Made by a program: the position numbers and the translations under genes | Assembly (NCBI GenBank): GCA_036502625.1 | Contig: DASXYG010000096.1 | Location: forward strand, 19,856 to 83,855 | Length of the DNA: 64,000 bases | Direction of reading: 5' to 3' | Source: DASXYG01 sp036502625 | GTDB lineage: Bacteria > Actinomycetota > Actinomycetes > Streptosporangiales > Streptosporangiaceae | Notes under the pieces: generated by a model | Database searches by the model: none | Told to the model about the DNA's origin: nothing | Seen by the model: only the letters and a program-made list of their open reading frames with translations | Shown: positions 23,854 to 32,611 of the stretch, piece after piece | Layout: each line of letters begins with the position of its first letter | Numbering within the stretch: position 1 is the stretch's first letter

Positions 23854-24738
23854 TCACGACGTGGCGATCAGCACGCTGCCCGCCAGCGCCGCGACGAGCC
23901 CGAGCGCCTGGACCCGGCTCAGGCGCTCGCGCAGCACGGTCAGGCCGAGCACGACCGGGATGACGGGGTACAGCGACGACAGCACGACGGCGACGGTCAG
24001 CATCTGGGCGCGCGTCGCCGCCAGGTAGCAGATCAGCGCGAGCGCGGCCAGCGCACCGGCGACCAGCGCACCCGCCACCCGTCCGGCCACGGCACCCGCC
24101 ACCCGTCCAGCCAAGGCGCCCGGCGTCGAGCCGGACGCGGACCGCGGCCGGTGGTACGCGACGGCGATCACCGCGACCGCCAGGATCGCGGTGACCCGGC
24201 CTGAGGCGACCGGCCACAGGCCCGAGGCGGGCCCGGCCTGGGCCAGCGCGAGGTACTGCGCGGCGATCCCGACCCCGGCGACCAGCCCGTCGCGGACCGC
24301 CGCGGTGTCCGCCCGCGCCGCCGGGCCGGTGGAACCGCGCGACACCGCCCACAACGCGGGCAGCGCGACCGCGACGCCCAGCCACGTACGCGGGCCGGGC
24401 CGGTCGCCGAGCAACGCCGTGCCGACCAGGACGGGCAGGGCGGCGCCGCCCACGGAGCTCACCGGCACCACGACGGACATCGCGCCGCGGCTCATCCCGC
24501 GGAACAGGAACGTCATGGCCACGCCGGTGCCCACCCCGGAGACCGCGCCCCACGCGAGGTCGCCCCCTGGCGGCACGGACCCCGGCACGAACGGCGCGAC
24601 CGCGGACACCGAGACCAGGCCGCCCACCTGCCCGAGCAGCGCCACCCGTACGAACGGCGCCCGCCGCGACACCACACCGCCGACGAAGTCCGACAGCCCG
24701 TAGCTCAGCGCGGACGCCACGGCGAGGAGCGCACCCAC
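23854..24738 (-). CDS. EamA-family (DMT) membrane transporter
   Basis: 294 aa, ten hydrophobic segments in two five-helix EamA halves (ALSYGLSDFVGGVVSRR first, VVLSSLYPVIPVVLGLTVLRERLS in the second). Members export amino acids or other metabolites. Odd: the linker between the halves contains the octapeptide repeat GRVAGAVA/GRVAGALV coded by a 24-base tandem duplication. Last gene of a marR-PPOX-EamA run with 12-base gaps. Confidence 0.82.
   Translation of the reverse strand: MGALLAVASALSYGLSDFVGGVVSRRAPFVRVALLGQVGGLVSVSAVAPFVPGSVPPGGDLAWGAVSGVGTGVAMTFLFRGMSRGAMSVVVPVSSVGGAALPVLVGTALLGDRPGPRTWLGVAVALPALWAVSRGSTGPAARADTAAVRDGLVAGVGIAAQYLALAQAGPASGLWPVASGRVTAILAVAVIAVAYHRPRSASGSTPGALAGRVAGAVAGRVAGALVAGALAALALICYLAATRAQMLTVAVVLSSLYPVIPVVLGLTVLRERLSRVQALGLVAALAGSVLIATS
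24068..24115. repeat. 24-base tandem duplication in the EamA gene
   Basis: Two near-identical copies of a 24-base unit beginning gcacccgccacccgtcc, in frame, at the linker between the two EamA domains. Confidence 0.75.
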
Positions 24739-24750
24739 ACCGCCGCCCCC

Positions 24751-25176
24751 TCAGCGCGTGAAGTCGCGGGTGCGCCACCGCGACGGGAGCAGCCGTACGG
24801 TTGTCATGCGCTCCAGGTCGTCCTCGACGGACCGGTAGTACCGCTCGCCCGGCGCCGCGCCCAGGCACCCGAGCACCCATTGCCGGTACTCCGACGGGTC
24901 GGTCGGCTCGGAGACCAGCAGCGTCCCCTCGACCGCCACGCATCCGTACGGCACGCGCTGGACCGCGAGCGTCGCCCGCCCCACCCGGCGCAGCGCCTCC
25001 AGGCACCGCCCGTCGTCCTCGATGCCGACCCGTACGACGTCGCCGGGCAGGTAGTGCGACCAGACGGGCGTCACCAGCGGCGCGCGCTCGCTCGACTCGA
25101 CGACGCTGAGCGTCCCGGCGTGCACGCCCGCGAGGAACCGTTCACGTTCGCCGATCTCCATGTGCACCGCAGGCAT
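24751..25176 (-). CDS. Pyridoxamine 5'-phosphate oxidase-fold protein
   Basis: 141 aa, one split-barrel domain: ERERFLAGVHAGTLSVVESSERAPLVTPVWSHY at the N-terminus, then YLPGDVVRVGI and CVAVEGTLLVSEPTD, typical of PPOX/F420-binding small proteins. No clear FMN-phosphate signature, so the cofactor may be FMN, F420 or haem. Starts 13 bases after marR; probably detoxification. Confidence 0.8.
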   Translation of the reverse strand: MPAVHMEIGERERFLAGVHAGTLSVVESSERAPLVTPVWSHYLPGDVVRVGIEDDGRCLEALRRVGRATLAVQRVPYGCVAVEGTLLVSEPTDPSEYRQWVLGCLGAAPGERYYRSVEDDLERMTTVRLLPSRWRTRDFTR

Positions 25177-25189
25177 CGCGTACCCACCC

Positions 25190-25732
25190 CTACTCCGACG
25201 GTTCCGCTCCGTGCGCGCGTTCGGCCGCGCCCACCGGGCACTCGTGCGGCTCGGCGACGCAGGACGCCTTGTCGCACATCCGGCAGATGTACTGCGCCTC
25301 GCCGACCCGCTCGTACACCCGGGTGAGGAGCTTCTCCAGCAGGCCGGAGAGCTGGTCGCACTCGTCGGCGTCGAGGACGGAGACCACCTCGGTGAGCGGG
25401 TCGCCGCGCGCGGCCAGCAGGCGCAGCGCGGTCTCCCGGCCCGCGTCGGTCGCGTGGATGATCATCCAGCGGCCGCCGTACGGGTTGCGCCGCCGCTCGG
25501 CCAGGCCGTCCGCCTCCAGGGAGTCGACCAGCCGCGACGCGGCCGGCTGGCTCAGCCCGACCCGGCGGCCCAGCTCGGTCACGCTCAGCCCGGACGACGA
25601 CGCGAGGCTCACCAGCGCGGCGGCGCCGCTGGTCGTGACGCCGGCCGCGTGGGTGGCGCCGCTCAGCGCGAGGTCGGTCAGCGCCAGCGCGGACGCGCCG
25701 AGCAGGTTCGCGACCCGATCCCGTTCATGCAT
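25190..25732 (-). CDS. MarR-family regulator with a C-terminal Cys cluster
   Basis: 180 aa. MarR winged helix (LSVTELGRRVGLSQPAASRLVDSLEADGLAERR, wing PYGGRWMIIHATDAGRE). Odd: the tail has YICRMCDKASCVAEPHECPVG, four Cys in C-x2-C-x4-C-x6-C order, able to bind a metal or FeS cluster or act as a thiol switch. Start ATG 25732; a 17-base inverted repeat lies 12 bases upstream. Heads the PPOX-EamA operon. Confidence 0.88.
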   Translation of the reverse strand: MHERDRVANLLGASALALTDLALSGATHAAGVTTSGAAALVSLASSSGLSVTELGRRVGLSQPAASRLVDSLEADGLAERRRNPYGGRWMIIHATDAGRETALRLLAARGDPLTEVVSVLDADECDQLSGLLEKLLTRVYERVGEAQYICRMCDKASCVAEPHECPVGAAERAHGAEPSE

Positions 25733-25743
25733 ACCGCATATTA

Positions 25744-25760
25744 ACATGCACGACGCATGT
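25744..25760 (-). promoter_or_regulatory. MarR operator, ACATGC-N5-GCATGT
   Basis: Perfect 6-base arms with a five-base spacer immediately upstream of marR; on the minus strand TTAATA follows as a possible -10. Confidence 0.65.
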
Positions 25761-25770
25761 CGCAACGGGA

Positions 25771-26685
25771 TCAGTCGCGGTGCGGCCGCTCGTTCAGCGG
25801 CACGTACACGGCGGCGTCGCGGCCGATCAGGCCGGTTCGGAGCTGCGTGAGCAGGTCGGACGCGGCCGTGGAGCGCGGCTCGTCGCGAGCGGCCAGCGCG
25901 AGGAGGAGGGCGTCGCTGAGGGTCATGGAGCTGAGGCATTCGCCGGTGAGGCCGCTGGGGGAGTGCACGGCGGACAGGGTGAGCGCGACGCGGCCGGCGA
26001 GGACCGGGCCGAGGGAGTCGGAGACGAGGACGATGCGCGCGCCGGTCTCGGCGGCGTGGTCGATGACCACGGTGAGGTCGTCGAGCAGGCGGCCGGGGGC
26101 GTAGCAGATGATTACGTCGCCGCCGCCGAGGTCGAGCAGTTCGTCGGCCAGGCAGAAGCCGCTGCCGATGATGGGCTGCGCGCGCCGCCCGATGCGCCGG
26201 AGCCGCAGCGCCATGTAGCGCGCGGCCACCTCGGACGCGCCCACGCCGAACGTGAGGATGCGGCCCGCGGAGTCGAGCAGCTCGACGGCGTCGTGCACCG
26301 GCTGGGCGGCCAGCAGCCGGCGCGTCTCCCGCAGCCGCTCGACGGCCTCGTCGAAGACGTGGTCGAGCGCGGCGGACGGCTCGGGCCCGACGCGCTCGAT
26401 GCGCCGGTGCAGCCGGGTGGCGGGCCGCTTGTCGAGCACGATGCGCTGGCCGACCTCGTGCTTCAGGTCCGGCAGGCCCGAGTAGCCGAGCGCCTTGGCC
26501 GTACGGACGACCGTGGCGTCGCTGGTGCCGACCGCCGAGCCGATCTGCTCCGCGGTGGCGAACACCATCTCCTCGGTGTGGTTGCGCAGGTATTCGGCCA
26601 CGCGGCGCTCCGCGGGCGACAGTGTCGCGAGCCGCCGGGTGATCCGCTCGGACAGCGGGGACTCGCTCGGATCCGTAGTTTCCAC
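25771..26685 (-). CDS. RpiR-family regulator with SIS domain
   Basis: 304 aa from GTG 26685. HTH_6 (LSPAERRVAEYLRNHTEEMVFATAEQIGSAVGTSDATVVRTAKALGYSG) and SIS domain (GRILTFGVGASEVAARYMALRLRRIG, GGDVIICYAPG). The start is chosen because TATTTT lies six bases upstream, as in leaderless actinobacterial promoters; an ATG 14 codons further up is the alternative. Divergent from the C45 hydrolase/ABC import operon, whose promoter holds two dyads. Confidence 0.83.
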   Translation of the reverse strand: METTDPSESPLSERITRRLATLSPAERRVAEYLRNHTEEMVFATAEQIGSAVGTSDATVVRTAKALGYSGLPDLKHEVGQRIVLDKRPATRLHRRIERVGPEPSAALDHVFDEAVERLRETRRLLAAQPVHDAVELLDSAGRILTFGVGASEVAARYMALRLRRIGRRAQPIIGSGFCLADELLDLGGGDVIICYAPGRLLDDLTVVIDHAAETGARIVLVSDSLGPVLAGRVALTLSAVHSPSGLTGECLSSMTLSDALLLALAARDEPRSTAASDLLTQLRTGLIGRDAAVYVPLNERPHRD

Positions 26686-26690
26686 TACGT
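26673..26690 (-). promoter_or_regulatory. Dyad over the rpiR start, CGTAGT-N4-ACTACG
   Basis: Six-base inverted repeat with a TTCC centre covering the GTG start of the regulator: an autoregulatory operator by position. It shares the CGTAG half-site with the larger palindrome at 26754-26781. Confidence 0.5.
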
Positions 26691-26753
26691 CAAAATATCC
26701 CCTTGTAGCCAACCGTCCACCGCGCATATCGTAGCGACCGCGACATTCTCATC

Positions 26754-26781
26754 CATCGCCGTAGTTGAGGCTACGGCGATG
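26754..26781 (+). promoter_or_regulatory. Perfect 11-base inverted repeat before the C45-hydrolase operon
   Basis: CATCGCCGTAG, six-base loop TTGAGG, CTACGGCGATG, ending 20 bases before the hydrolase ATG. It can be read as an RpiR operator (CCGTAG/CTACGG core) or as an RNA stem in the leader; no T-run follows, so it is not a standard terminator. Confidence 0.65.
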
Positions 26782-26801
26782 TCCGGCGGTTGGGCGGTGG
26801 A

Positions 26802-27956
26802 ATGACAGACATCCAGTTCATCGAGGTCTCCGGCGCGCCACGCGAGCGCGGCAGGCAATACGGCGAGGCCGCCCGCGACCGGATCACCGCCTCGCTGGGC
26901 TTCTACCGCGCGGCGCTGACCCGGTCCTCGGGCCTGACCTGGCCGAAGCTCGTCGAGCGCGCGCGCCTGTGGGAACCGGTCGTGGCCGGATTCGCGCCCG
27001 ACCTCCTGGAGGAGACGCGCGGCATCGCCGAGGGCGCCGGCCTCGACCCGGTCGACGTCCTGGTGCTGAACGCCCGCGGCGAGGTGGCGTACGACGCCAG
27101 GTTCGCCGACCTCGGAGACGACGGCTGCTCCTCCTTCGCGCTGGTCGAAGACGCCGCGGGCGACGGCCACGTCTACTGCGGCCAGAACTGGGACTGGCGG
27201 GCCGGCGTGCAGGAGACGCTGGTCGTGCTGCGCGTCGTCCAGCCGCCGCGGCCCACCGTGATCACCACGGTCGAGGCCGGGCAGATCGGCCGCCAGGGCG
27301 CCAACTCCGCGGGCATCGGGCTGAACGCCAACGGCCTCGGCGGCCGGTTCGGCGCGGGCGTCGGCGTGCCGCAGACCTTCATCCGCCGCCGCATCCTCGA
27401 CAGCGCCCACTACCGCGACGCGCTGGCCGTGCCGTTCGACGCCCGCCAGCAGATCGCCACCAACCTGCTCCTCACCCACGCCGGCGGCGTCGCGCTCGAC
27501 CTGGAGACCACGCCGAACCGCCACGCCTGGCTGTCCCCGGAGAACGGCGTCCTCGCGCACACCAACCACTACGAGGGCCCGGTGCCGCCGCAGATCGCCG
27601 CCGACTACCGCCCGTTCTCCGTCGACTCGCTCTACCGCGTGCAGATGCTGCGCCGCGCGCTGCGCCGCTGCGGCGGCGCGGCCGAGACCACCGAGGTCCG
27701 CGCGCTGATCGCCGAGGGCCTCACCGACCACTTCGGCCATCCGTACGGCGTCTGCTCCCACGTCGGAGCGCAGGACCCGGAGCCGGCCCAGGCGACCAAG
27801 ACGGTCCTGTCCAGCATCGTCGACCTCACCAGCGGCGAGTTCCTGGTCGCCGCGGGCAACCCGTGCGAGGCCGAATACCGGCCGCTGCCCTGGAACCTCT
27901 ACGACGGCCCGGCCGGGGCCGCCACCGTCCACGGCGAAGGGAACCGTGATGCGTAA
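26802..27956 (+). CDS. C45-family autoproteolytic acyltransferase/hydrolase
   Basis: 384 aa, Ntn-hydrolase related to acyl-CoA:6-aminopenicillanate acyltransferase. DDGCSSFAL with Cys at about 109 is the GC self-cleavage site and nucleophile, followed by GQNWDW, conserved in the family; later NSAGIGLNANGLGG and AHTNHYEGP. No signal peptide, so it probably hydrolyses an imported N-acyl amino acid or peptide amide. ATG 26802 has a weak GGTGGA upstream; it ends overlapping the binding protein by 8 bases. Confidence 0.85.
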   Translation: MTDIQFIEVSGAPRERGRQYGEAARDRITASLGFYRAALTRSSGLTWPKLVERARLWEPVVAGFAPDLLEETRGIAEGAGLDPVDVLVLNARGEVAYDARFADLGDDGCSSFALVEDAAGDGHVYCGQNWDWRAGVQETLVVLRVVQPPRPTVITTVEAGQIGRQGANSAGIGLNANGLGGRFGAGVGVPQTFIRRRILDSAHYRDALAVPFDARQQIATNLLLTHAGGVALDLETTPNRHAWLSPENGVLAHTNHYEGPVPPQIAADYRPFSVDSLYRVQMLRRALRRCGGAAETTEVRALIAEGLTDHFGHPYGVCSHVGAQDPEPAQATKTVLSSIVDLTSGEFLVAAGNPCEAEYRPLPWNLYDGPAGAATVHGEGNRDA

Positions 27957-28881
27957 CCGATTGGCAACCGCCCTGGGAGTGACCGGGGCGGGCGTGGTCC
28001 TGGCCGGCGCCCTCGCGGCGTGCGGCGGTTCGGGCACGGCGGCCGGCGCGCTGCCCGGCTCCGGCGGGGGAGGGGAGCAGAAGCTGGTCGCCGCCACACC
28101 GGTGGCGCCCGCCTCCGTCATCTCCGCGAGCTCCACGCTCACCGCGATCCGCAAGCGCGGCCGGCTCGCCGTGGGCGCCAGCAACGACATCCCGCTGTAC
28201 TCCCTGAAGGACCCCGTCAACGGGCAGTACACCGGGTTCGACGCCACGCTGGCGAAGATGCTCGCGAAGTACATCATCGGCAAGCCGAACGTGAAGTGGG
28301 TGAACATCACCTCCGACACCCGCGAGGCGCTGCTGGAGAACGGCACGATCGACACGGCGATCGCCACCTACCAGATCACCCCCGACCGGGCGAAGAAGGT
28401 CAACTTCGCCGGGCCGTACCTCATGGGCGGCGGCGGCCTGCTGGTCCGTAAGGACAACACGACCATCCACGGCATGGCCGACCTCGCCGGCAAGACCGTC
28501 ACGACGATGCCCGCCATCGCCTCGGAGGACCTCCACAAGCGGCAGCCGAAGGCCAAGCAGGTGATCTTCGACTCGGCGACCCAGTGCCTGAAGGCGCTCC
28601 AGCAGGGCCGGGCCGACGCGTTCTACCTCAACACCGCCATCCTCGACGGCTTCCTCACGAAGAACCACGACGTGAAGTACGCCGGCGCCCCCATCCCCGA
28701 CGTCCCGTTCGGCATCGGCCTCCCGAAGGACGACCCGGCCATGAAGAAGGCCGTCAACGCCTGGCTCACCCAGATCGAGACGAGCGGCCAGTGGACCAGG
28801 CTCTGGCAGACCACGGTCGGCACCGTCCAGAAGCGCACACCCCCCAAGCCACCCAAGCCCGGCACGGTCCCGGGCACCTGA
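27949..28881 (+). CDS. Amino-acid-type ABC substrate-binding lipoprotein
   Basis: 310 aa. Signal peptide with lipobox LAAC, Cys about 25, then a Gly/Ser-rich linker and a SBP_bac_3 domain (RKRGRLAVGASNDIPLYSLKDP, GQYTGFDATLAKMLAK, TPDRAKKVNFAGPYLMGGGGLLVRKD, ADLAGKTVTTMP). The C-terminus is Pro/Lys-rich. Delivers a polar amino-acid-like ligand to the two permeases that follow. ATG 27949 with GAAGGG upstream. Confidence 0.9.
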   Translation: MRNRLATALGVTGAGVVLAGALAACGGSGTAAGALPGSGGGGEQKLVAATPVAPASVISASSTLTAIRKRGRLAVGASNDIPLYSLKDPVNGQYTGFDATLAKMLAKYIIGKPNVKWVNITSDTREALLENGTIDTAIATYQITPDRAKKVNFAGPYLMGGGGLLVRKDNTTIHGMADLAGKTVTTMPAIASEDLHKRQPKAKQVIFDSATQCLKALQQGRADAFYLNTAILDGFLTKNHDVKYAGAPIPDVPFGIGLPKDDPAMKKAVNAWLTQIETSGQWTRLWQTTVGTVQKRTPPKPPKPGTVPGT

Positions 28882-28882
28882 C

Positions 28883-29527
28883 ATGGGCGTCGTCCTCGCG
28901 CACCTTCCGGAGATCGGCGGCGGCCTGCTGGTCACCCTGGAGCTGACCGTGCTCGCGTTCGCCGGCGCCCTCGTGCTCGGCACGATCGTGGCGGTCTTCC
29001 GCATCAGCCCGCTCCCGCCGCTGCGCGCCCTCGGCCTCGCGTACGTCGAGGTCTTCCGCAACATCCCGCTGCTGATGCTGCTCGTCCTGATCGCCTTCGG
29101 GCTGCCCGAGGCGGGGCTGAAGCTCTCGCTGTTCGCCAGCGCCACCGTCGGCATGGGCATGTACGCCGCGGCGTACGTCTGCGAGGCCATCAGGTCCGGC
29201 GTGCAGACCATCGGCGCCGGCCAGGTGGAGGCGGCGCGGGCCATCGGCCTCACGTTCGGCCAGGTCCTGCGCCACGTCGTCCTGCCGCAGGCGTTCCGTT
29301 CGATGGCCCAGCCGCTCGGCAACATCTTCATCGCCGTCGCGCTCGGCACCTCCCTGTCCGCCTCCATCGGCCTGATGGACCTCACCGGCGTGACCCGCCT
29401 GCTCAACGTCGCGTACGCGGAGCCCATCGCCACCTTCGCGGCCGCGGCCGTCTGCTACGTCCTGATCACCCTGTCCGGCGGCCTGCTCACCGGCGCCGTC
29501 GAGCGCCGCGCGCGGATCCTCAGGTAA
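28883..29527 (+). CDS. Amino-acid ABC transporter permease (GluC-like)
   Basis: 214 aa, five helices. His/Glu/Gln permease domain; the EAA loop reads GQVEAARAIGLTFGQVLRHVVLPQAFR. Starts one base after the binding protein stop codon. Forms the membrane pair with the next gene; no ATPase follows. Confidence 0.9.
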   Translation: MGVVLAHLPEIGGGLLVTLELTVLAFAGALVLGTIVAVFRISPLPPLRALGLAYVEVFRNIPLLMLLVLIAFGLPEAGLKLSLFASATVGMGMYAAAYVCEAIRSGVQTIGAGQVEAARAIGLTFGQVLRHVVLPQAFRSMAQPLGNIFIAVALGTSLSASIGLMDLTGVTRLLNVAYAEPIATFAAAAVCYVLITLSGGLLTGAVERRARILR

Positions 29528-29531
29528 CCGC

Positions 29532-30332
29532 GTGGACACCGCGTTCCTCTTCGACGCCCCCGGCCCGCGCGCCGCGCGGCGCACCCGGGTGGCCACGGTC
29601 GCCTGCTCGGCGGCGCTCGCGGCCGTGGCGGCGTTCGCCGTGTGGCGGCTCGGGGCCCACGGCGAGCTGGCCGCCGACCACTGGGCGGCGTTCACCACCT
29701 GGCCGATCATGCGCTACCTGCTCACCGCGCTGCTCGGAACGGTGCAGGCCGCGCTGGTCGCGGGCGCGCTGGCGCTGCCGGTCGGCGCGGTGCTGGCGCT
29801 GGCCCGGCTGTCCCGCCTCCGCCCGATCCGCCTGGCCGCCACGGGCTACATCGAGCTGTTCCGCGCCGTCCCGCTGCTGCTGCTCATCTACGTCTTCCTG
29901 CTCGCCCTGCCCGCCGCCGGGGTCAGGGTCCCGGTGTTCTGGCAGCTCGTGCTCGCGGTGTCCATCCACCACACGGCGGTGTTCGCGGAGGTCTTCCGGG
30001 CCGGCGTCCTCGCGCTCGACCGCGGCCAGACCGAGGCGGCGCTGAGCATCGGCTTGACCCACGGCCAGGCCATGCGGCTCGTGGTGATCCCGCAGGCGCT
30101 GCGCAACCTCGCGCCGTCCCTGGTCAGCCAGGTCGTCACGCTCCTGAAGGACACCACGCTGGGCTACGTGGTGTCCTATCCCGAGCTGCTGGAATCCGCC
30201 CGCGTCCTCGGGGAGTACACCGGCAACCTGCTGCCGACCTACCTGGTCATCGCGGCGCTGTTCATCGTCGTCAACCTCGCGCTCACCCGGCTGGCGCACC
30301 ACCTGGAGAAGAGGCGGCACGCCCATGCGTGA
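29532..30332 (+). CDS. Amino-acid ABC transporter permease (GluD-like)
   Basis: 266 aa, with an extra N-terminal helix, and EAA loop GQTEAALSIGLTHGQAMRLVVIPQALR. GTG 29532 start. Overlaps the next gene by 8 bases. The expected glutamine-type ATP-binding subunit is missing from this operon and the rest of the window. Confidence 0.9.
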   Translation: MDTAFLFDAPGPRAARRTRVATVACSAALAAVAAFAVWRLGAHGELAADHWAAFTTWPIMRYLLTALLGTVQAALVAGALALPVGAVLALARLSRLRPIRLAATGYIELFRAVPLLLLIYVFLLALPAAGVRVPVFWQLVLAVSIHHTAVFAEVFRAGVLALDRGQTEAALSIGLTHGQAMRLVVIPQALRNLAPSLVSQVVTLLKDTTLGYVVSYPELLESARVLGEYTGNLLPTYLVIAALFIVVNLALTRLAHHLEKRRHAHA

Positions 30333-31170
30333 CACCCCCGGCCACGGCACCCACCTGTCGTACTACCAGTTCGGCCGCACCCCGTTCTTCGCCTCGCGCG
30401 ACGACCAGCGGTTCTCCTACTGCCTGTACGTCCCGCGCGACTACGACGAGGCCGGCGACCGCACCTACCCGCTGGTCGTCCTCGTGCACGGCACCGAGCG
30501 CGGCGCGTGGACCTACCGCGACGAGTTCGTCGAGTTCTGCGAGGCGAACGGCTGCGTCGCGCTGGCGCCGCTGTTCCCCGGCGGCATCGGCACCCCCGGC
30601 GAGCTCGACGGCTACAAGTTCATCGCGCACGACGGCATCCGCTACGACCATGTGCTGCTCGCGATGATCGACGAAGTGGCCGCCACCTGGCGGGTCGACC
30701 CCGCCCGCTTCCTGCTGCACGGCTTCTCCGGCGGCGGCCACTTCACCCACCGCTTCCTCTACCTCCACCCGGAGCGGCTCGCGGCCGCGTCGATCGGCGC
30801 CCCCGGCGTCGTCACCCTGCTCGACGCCACCCGCGACTGGTGGGTCGGCACCGCCGACATCGCGGAACGGTTCGGCGCCCCGATCGACCTCGCCGCGTTG
30901 CGCGCCGTCCCCGTGCAGACCGTGATCGGCGCCGACGACACCGAGACCTGGGAGATCACCATCCCGCCGGAAAGCCCGCGCTGGATGCCCGGCGCCGACG
31001 CCCAGGGCGCCAACCGGCAGGACCGCATCGCCGCGCTGGGCGCGTCGCTGGAGCGCAACGGCGTCGCCGTCCGCCACGACGTCGTGCCCGGCGTCGCCCA
31101 TGACGGCTACGCGATCCTCGGCCCGGTCCGCGCCTTCTTCGCCGGCGTCCTGAAGGGCGGCGCGCGGTGA
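30325..31170 (+). CDS. Alpha/beta hydrolase (PHB depolymerase/esterase-like)
   Basis: 281 aa. Nucleophile elbow HGFSGGGHF (Ser in G-F-S-G-G), oxyanion-type VVLVHGTERGAW and a late His in VPGVAHDGYAI; a candidate Asp lies in IGADDTETW. Conserved YCLYVPRDYD opening. No signal peptide. Within the ABC-import operon it probably cleaves an ester or amide of the imported molecule. Confidence 0.82.
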   Translation: MRDTPGHGTHLSYYQFGRTPFFASRDDQRFSYCLYVPRDYDEAGDRTYPLVVLVHGTERGAWTYRDEFVEFCEANGCVALAPLFPGGIGTPGELDGYKFIAHDGIRYDHVLLAMIDEVAATWRVDPARFLLHGFSGGGHFTHRFLYLHPERLAAASIGAPGVVTLLDATRDWWVGTADIAERFGAPIDLAALRAVPVQTVIGADDTETWEITIPPESPRWMPGADAQGANRQDRIAALGASLERNGVAVRHDVVPGVAHDGYAILGPVRAFFAGVLKGGAR

Positions 31171-32609
31171 CCGACGACGACCTGCTCTACCTCCCGGCCA
31201 CCGAGCTGCGCGCCCGCTACACCGCGCGCGAGGTCTCCCCGGTCGAGGCCGTCACCGCGGTGATCCGCCGTACGGAATCGGTCGGCGGCCACGTCAACGC
31301 GTTCGCCGAGGAGCGGTTCGACGAGGCGCTGGCCGAGGCGTCCGCCGCCGAGGAGCGCTACCGCGACGGCACCGCCCGGCCGCTGGAAGGCCTGCCGGTG
31401 GCGCTGAAAGAGGAGCAGCCGATCGCCGGCCTTCCGCTCCGCGAGGGCTCCGCGCTGCTGGCCGGCTCCATCGCCGCCGAGACCCACCCGATCGTGCCGC
31501 GCATCCGCGCCGCCGGCGGCATCGTGCACGCCCGCACCACCACACCGGAGTTCTGCGCCGCCGGGTTCACCCAGACCGAGATGTGGGGCGTCACCCGCAC
31601 CCCGTGGAACACCGCGTACTCCTCCGGCGGCTCGTCCGGCGGCTCCGGCGCCGCGCTCGCCGCCGGCACGACCGCCCTGGCCACCGGGTCCGACATCGGC
31701 GGCTCCATCCGCATCCCGGCCGCGTTCAACGGCGTCGTCGGCTACAAACCGCCGTACGGCCGCGTCCCCGCCCTCCATCCGTACAACCTGGACCACTACT
31801 GCCACGACGGCCCCATGGCGCGTACGGTCGCCGACTGCGCGCTGCTCACGAACGTCATCGCCGGCCGCCATCCGGGCGACCCGGTCTCCGTCCCGTTCGC
31901 CACGCCCATCCCCGAGACGCTCGCGCCCGTGGCGGGCCGCCGCGTGGCGCTGTGCGTCCACCTGGGCGACTACCCGGTCGCCGCCGACGTCGAGGCGCGC
32001 GTGCGCGAGGCCGCCGCCGCGCTGGCCGACGCGGGCGCCGCGGTCACCGAGATCGAGCTGCCGTGGAGCCGCGCGGAGCTGATGCGCGCCGCGTGGGCGC
32101 ACTACGGCGCGATCTTCGCGCCGCTCGTCCGCGAGGTCATGGCCGAGCACGGCGACGGCATCCTCGGCTACACCCGCGACTTCGTCGAACGCGCCGAGGC
32201 CGCATACCGGCGCGACGGCTTCTACGCGGCGCTGCGCACCGAGGGCCGGGTCCACGCCGACCTGGCCGCCGTCTTCGCCGAGCACGACGCGCTGATCTGC
32301 CCCACGTCCGGCGTCCCCGCGTTCCCCGCCGGCGACGACCTGCTCGGCGGCCGGCTGAGCGTCGACGGCGCCGAATGGCGGTTCGCGCACAACCTCGAGG
32401 TGCCGCTGTGCGTGCCGTTCAACATGGCGAGCCGGTGCCCGGTGATCAGCGTGCCGGCCGGGCTCGCGGCCAACGGCGTGCCGGTCGGCCTCCAGGTCGC
32501 CGGCCGCCCGTACGACGACACCACGGTGTTCGAGGTCGCCGCCGCCGTCCAGGCCGCCCACCCGTGGTACACCGATCCGTCCTGGCGCCCGGCGCTCACG
32601 GCGGCGTGA
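31167..32609 (+). CDS. Amidase signature enzyme
   Basis: 480 aa. Ser-cisSer-Lys triad visible: Lys81 in PVALKEEQP, Ser156 in SSGGSSGGSG, nucleophile Ser180 in GSDIGGSIR. GTG 31167 overlaps the hydrolase stop (GTGA). Hydrolyses a primary or secondary amide to acid plus ammonia or amine. It is the third hydrolase in the operon. Confidence 0.9.
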   Translation: MTDDDLLYLPATELRARYTAREVSPVEAVTAVIRRTESVGGHVNAFAEERFDEALAEASAAEERYRDGTARPLEGLPVALKEEQPIAGLPLREGSALLAGSIAAETHPIVPRIRAAGGIVHARTTTPEFCAAGFTQTEMWGVTRTPWNTAYSSGGSSGGSGAALAAGTTALATGSDIGGSIRIPAAFNGVVGYKPPYGRVPALHPYNLDHYCHDGPMARTVADCALLTNVIAGRHPGDPVSVPFATPIPETLAPVAGRRVALCVHLGDYPVAADVEARVREAAAALADAGAAVTEIELPWSRAELMRAAWAHYGAIFAPLVREVMAEHGDGILGYTRDFVERAEAAYRRDGFYAALRTEGRVHADLAAVFAEHDALICPTSGVPAFPAGDDLLGGRLSVDGAEWRFAHNLEVPLCVPFNMASRCPVISVPAGLAANGVPVGLQVAGRPYDDTTVFEVAAAVQAAHPWYTDPSWRPALTAA

Positions 32610-32611
32610 CC

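Noticed and set aside
26802..27956. Penicillin biosynthesis acyltransferase
   Set aside because: C45 homology is clear, but no beta-lactam biosynthetic genes are present and the operon is catabolic in make-up.
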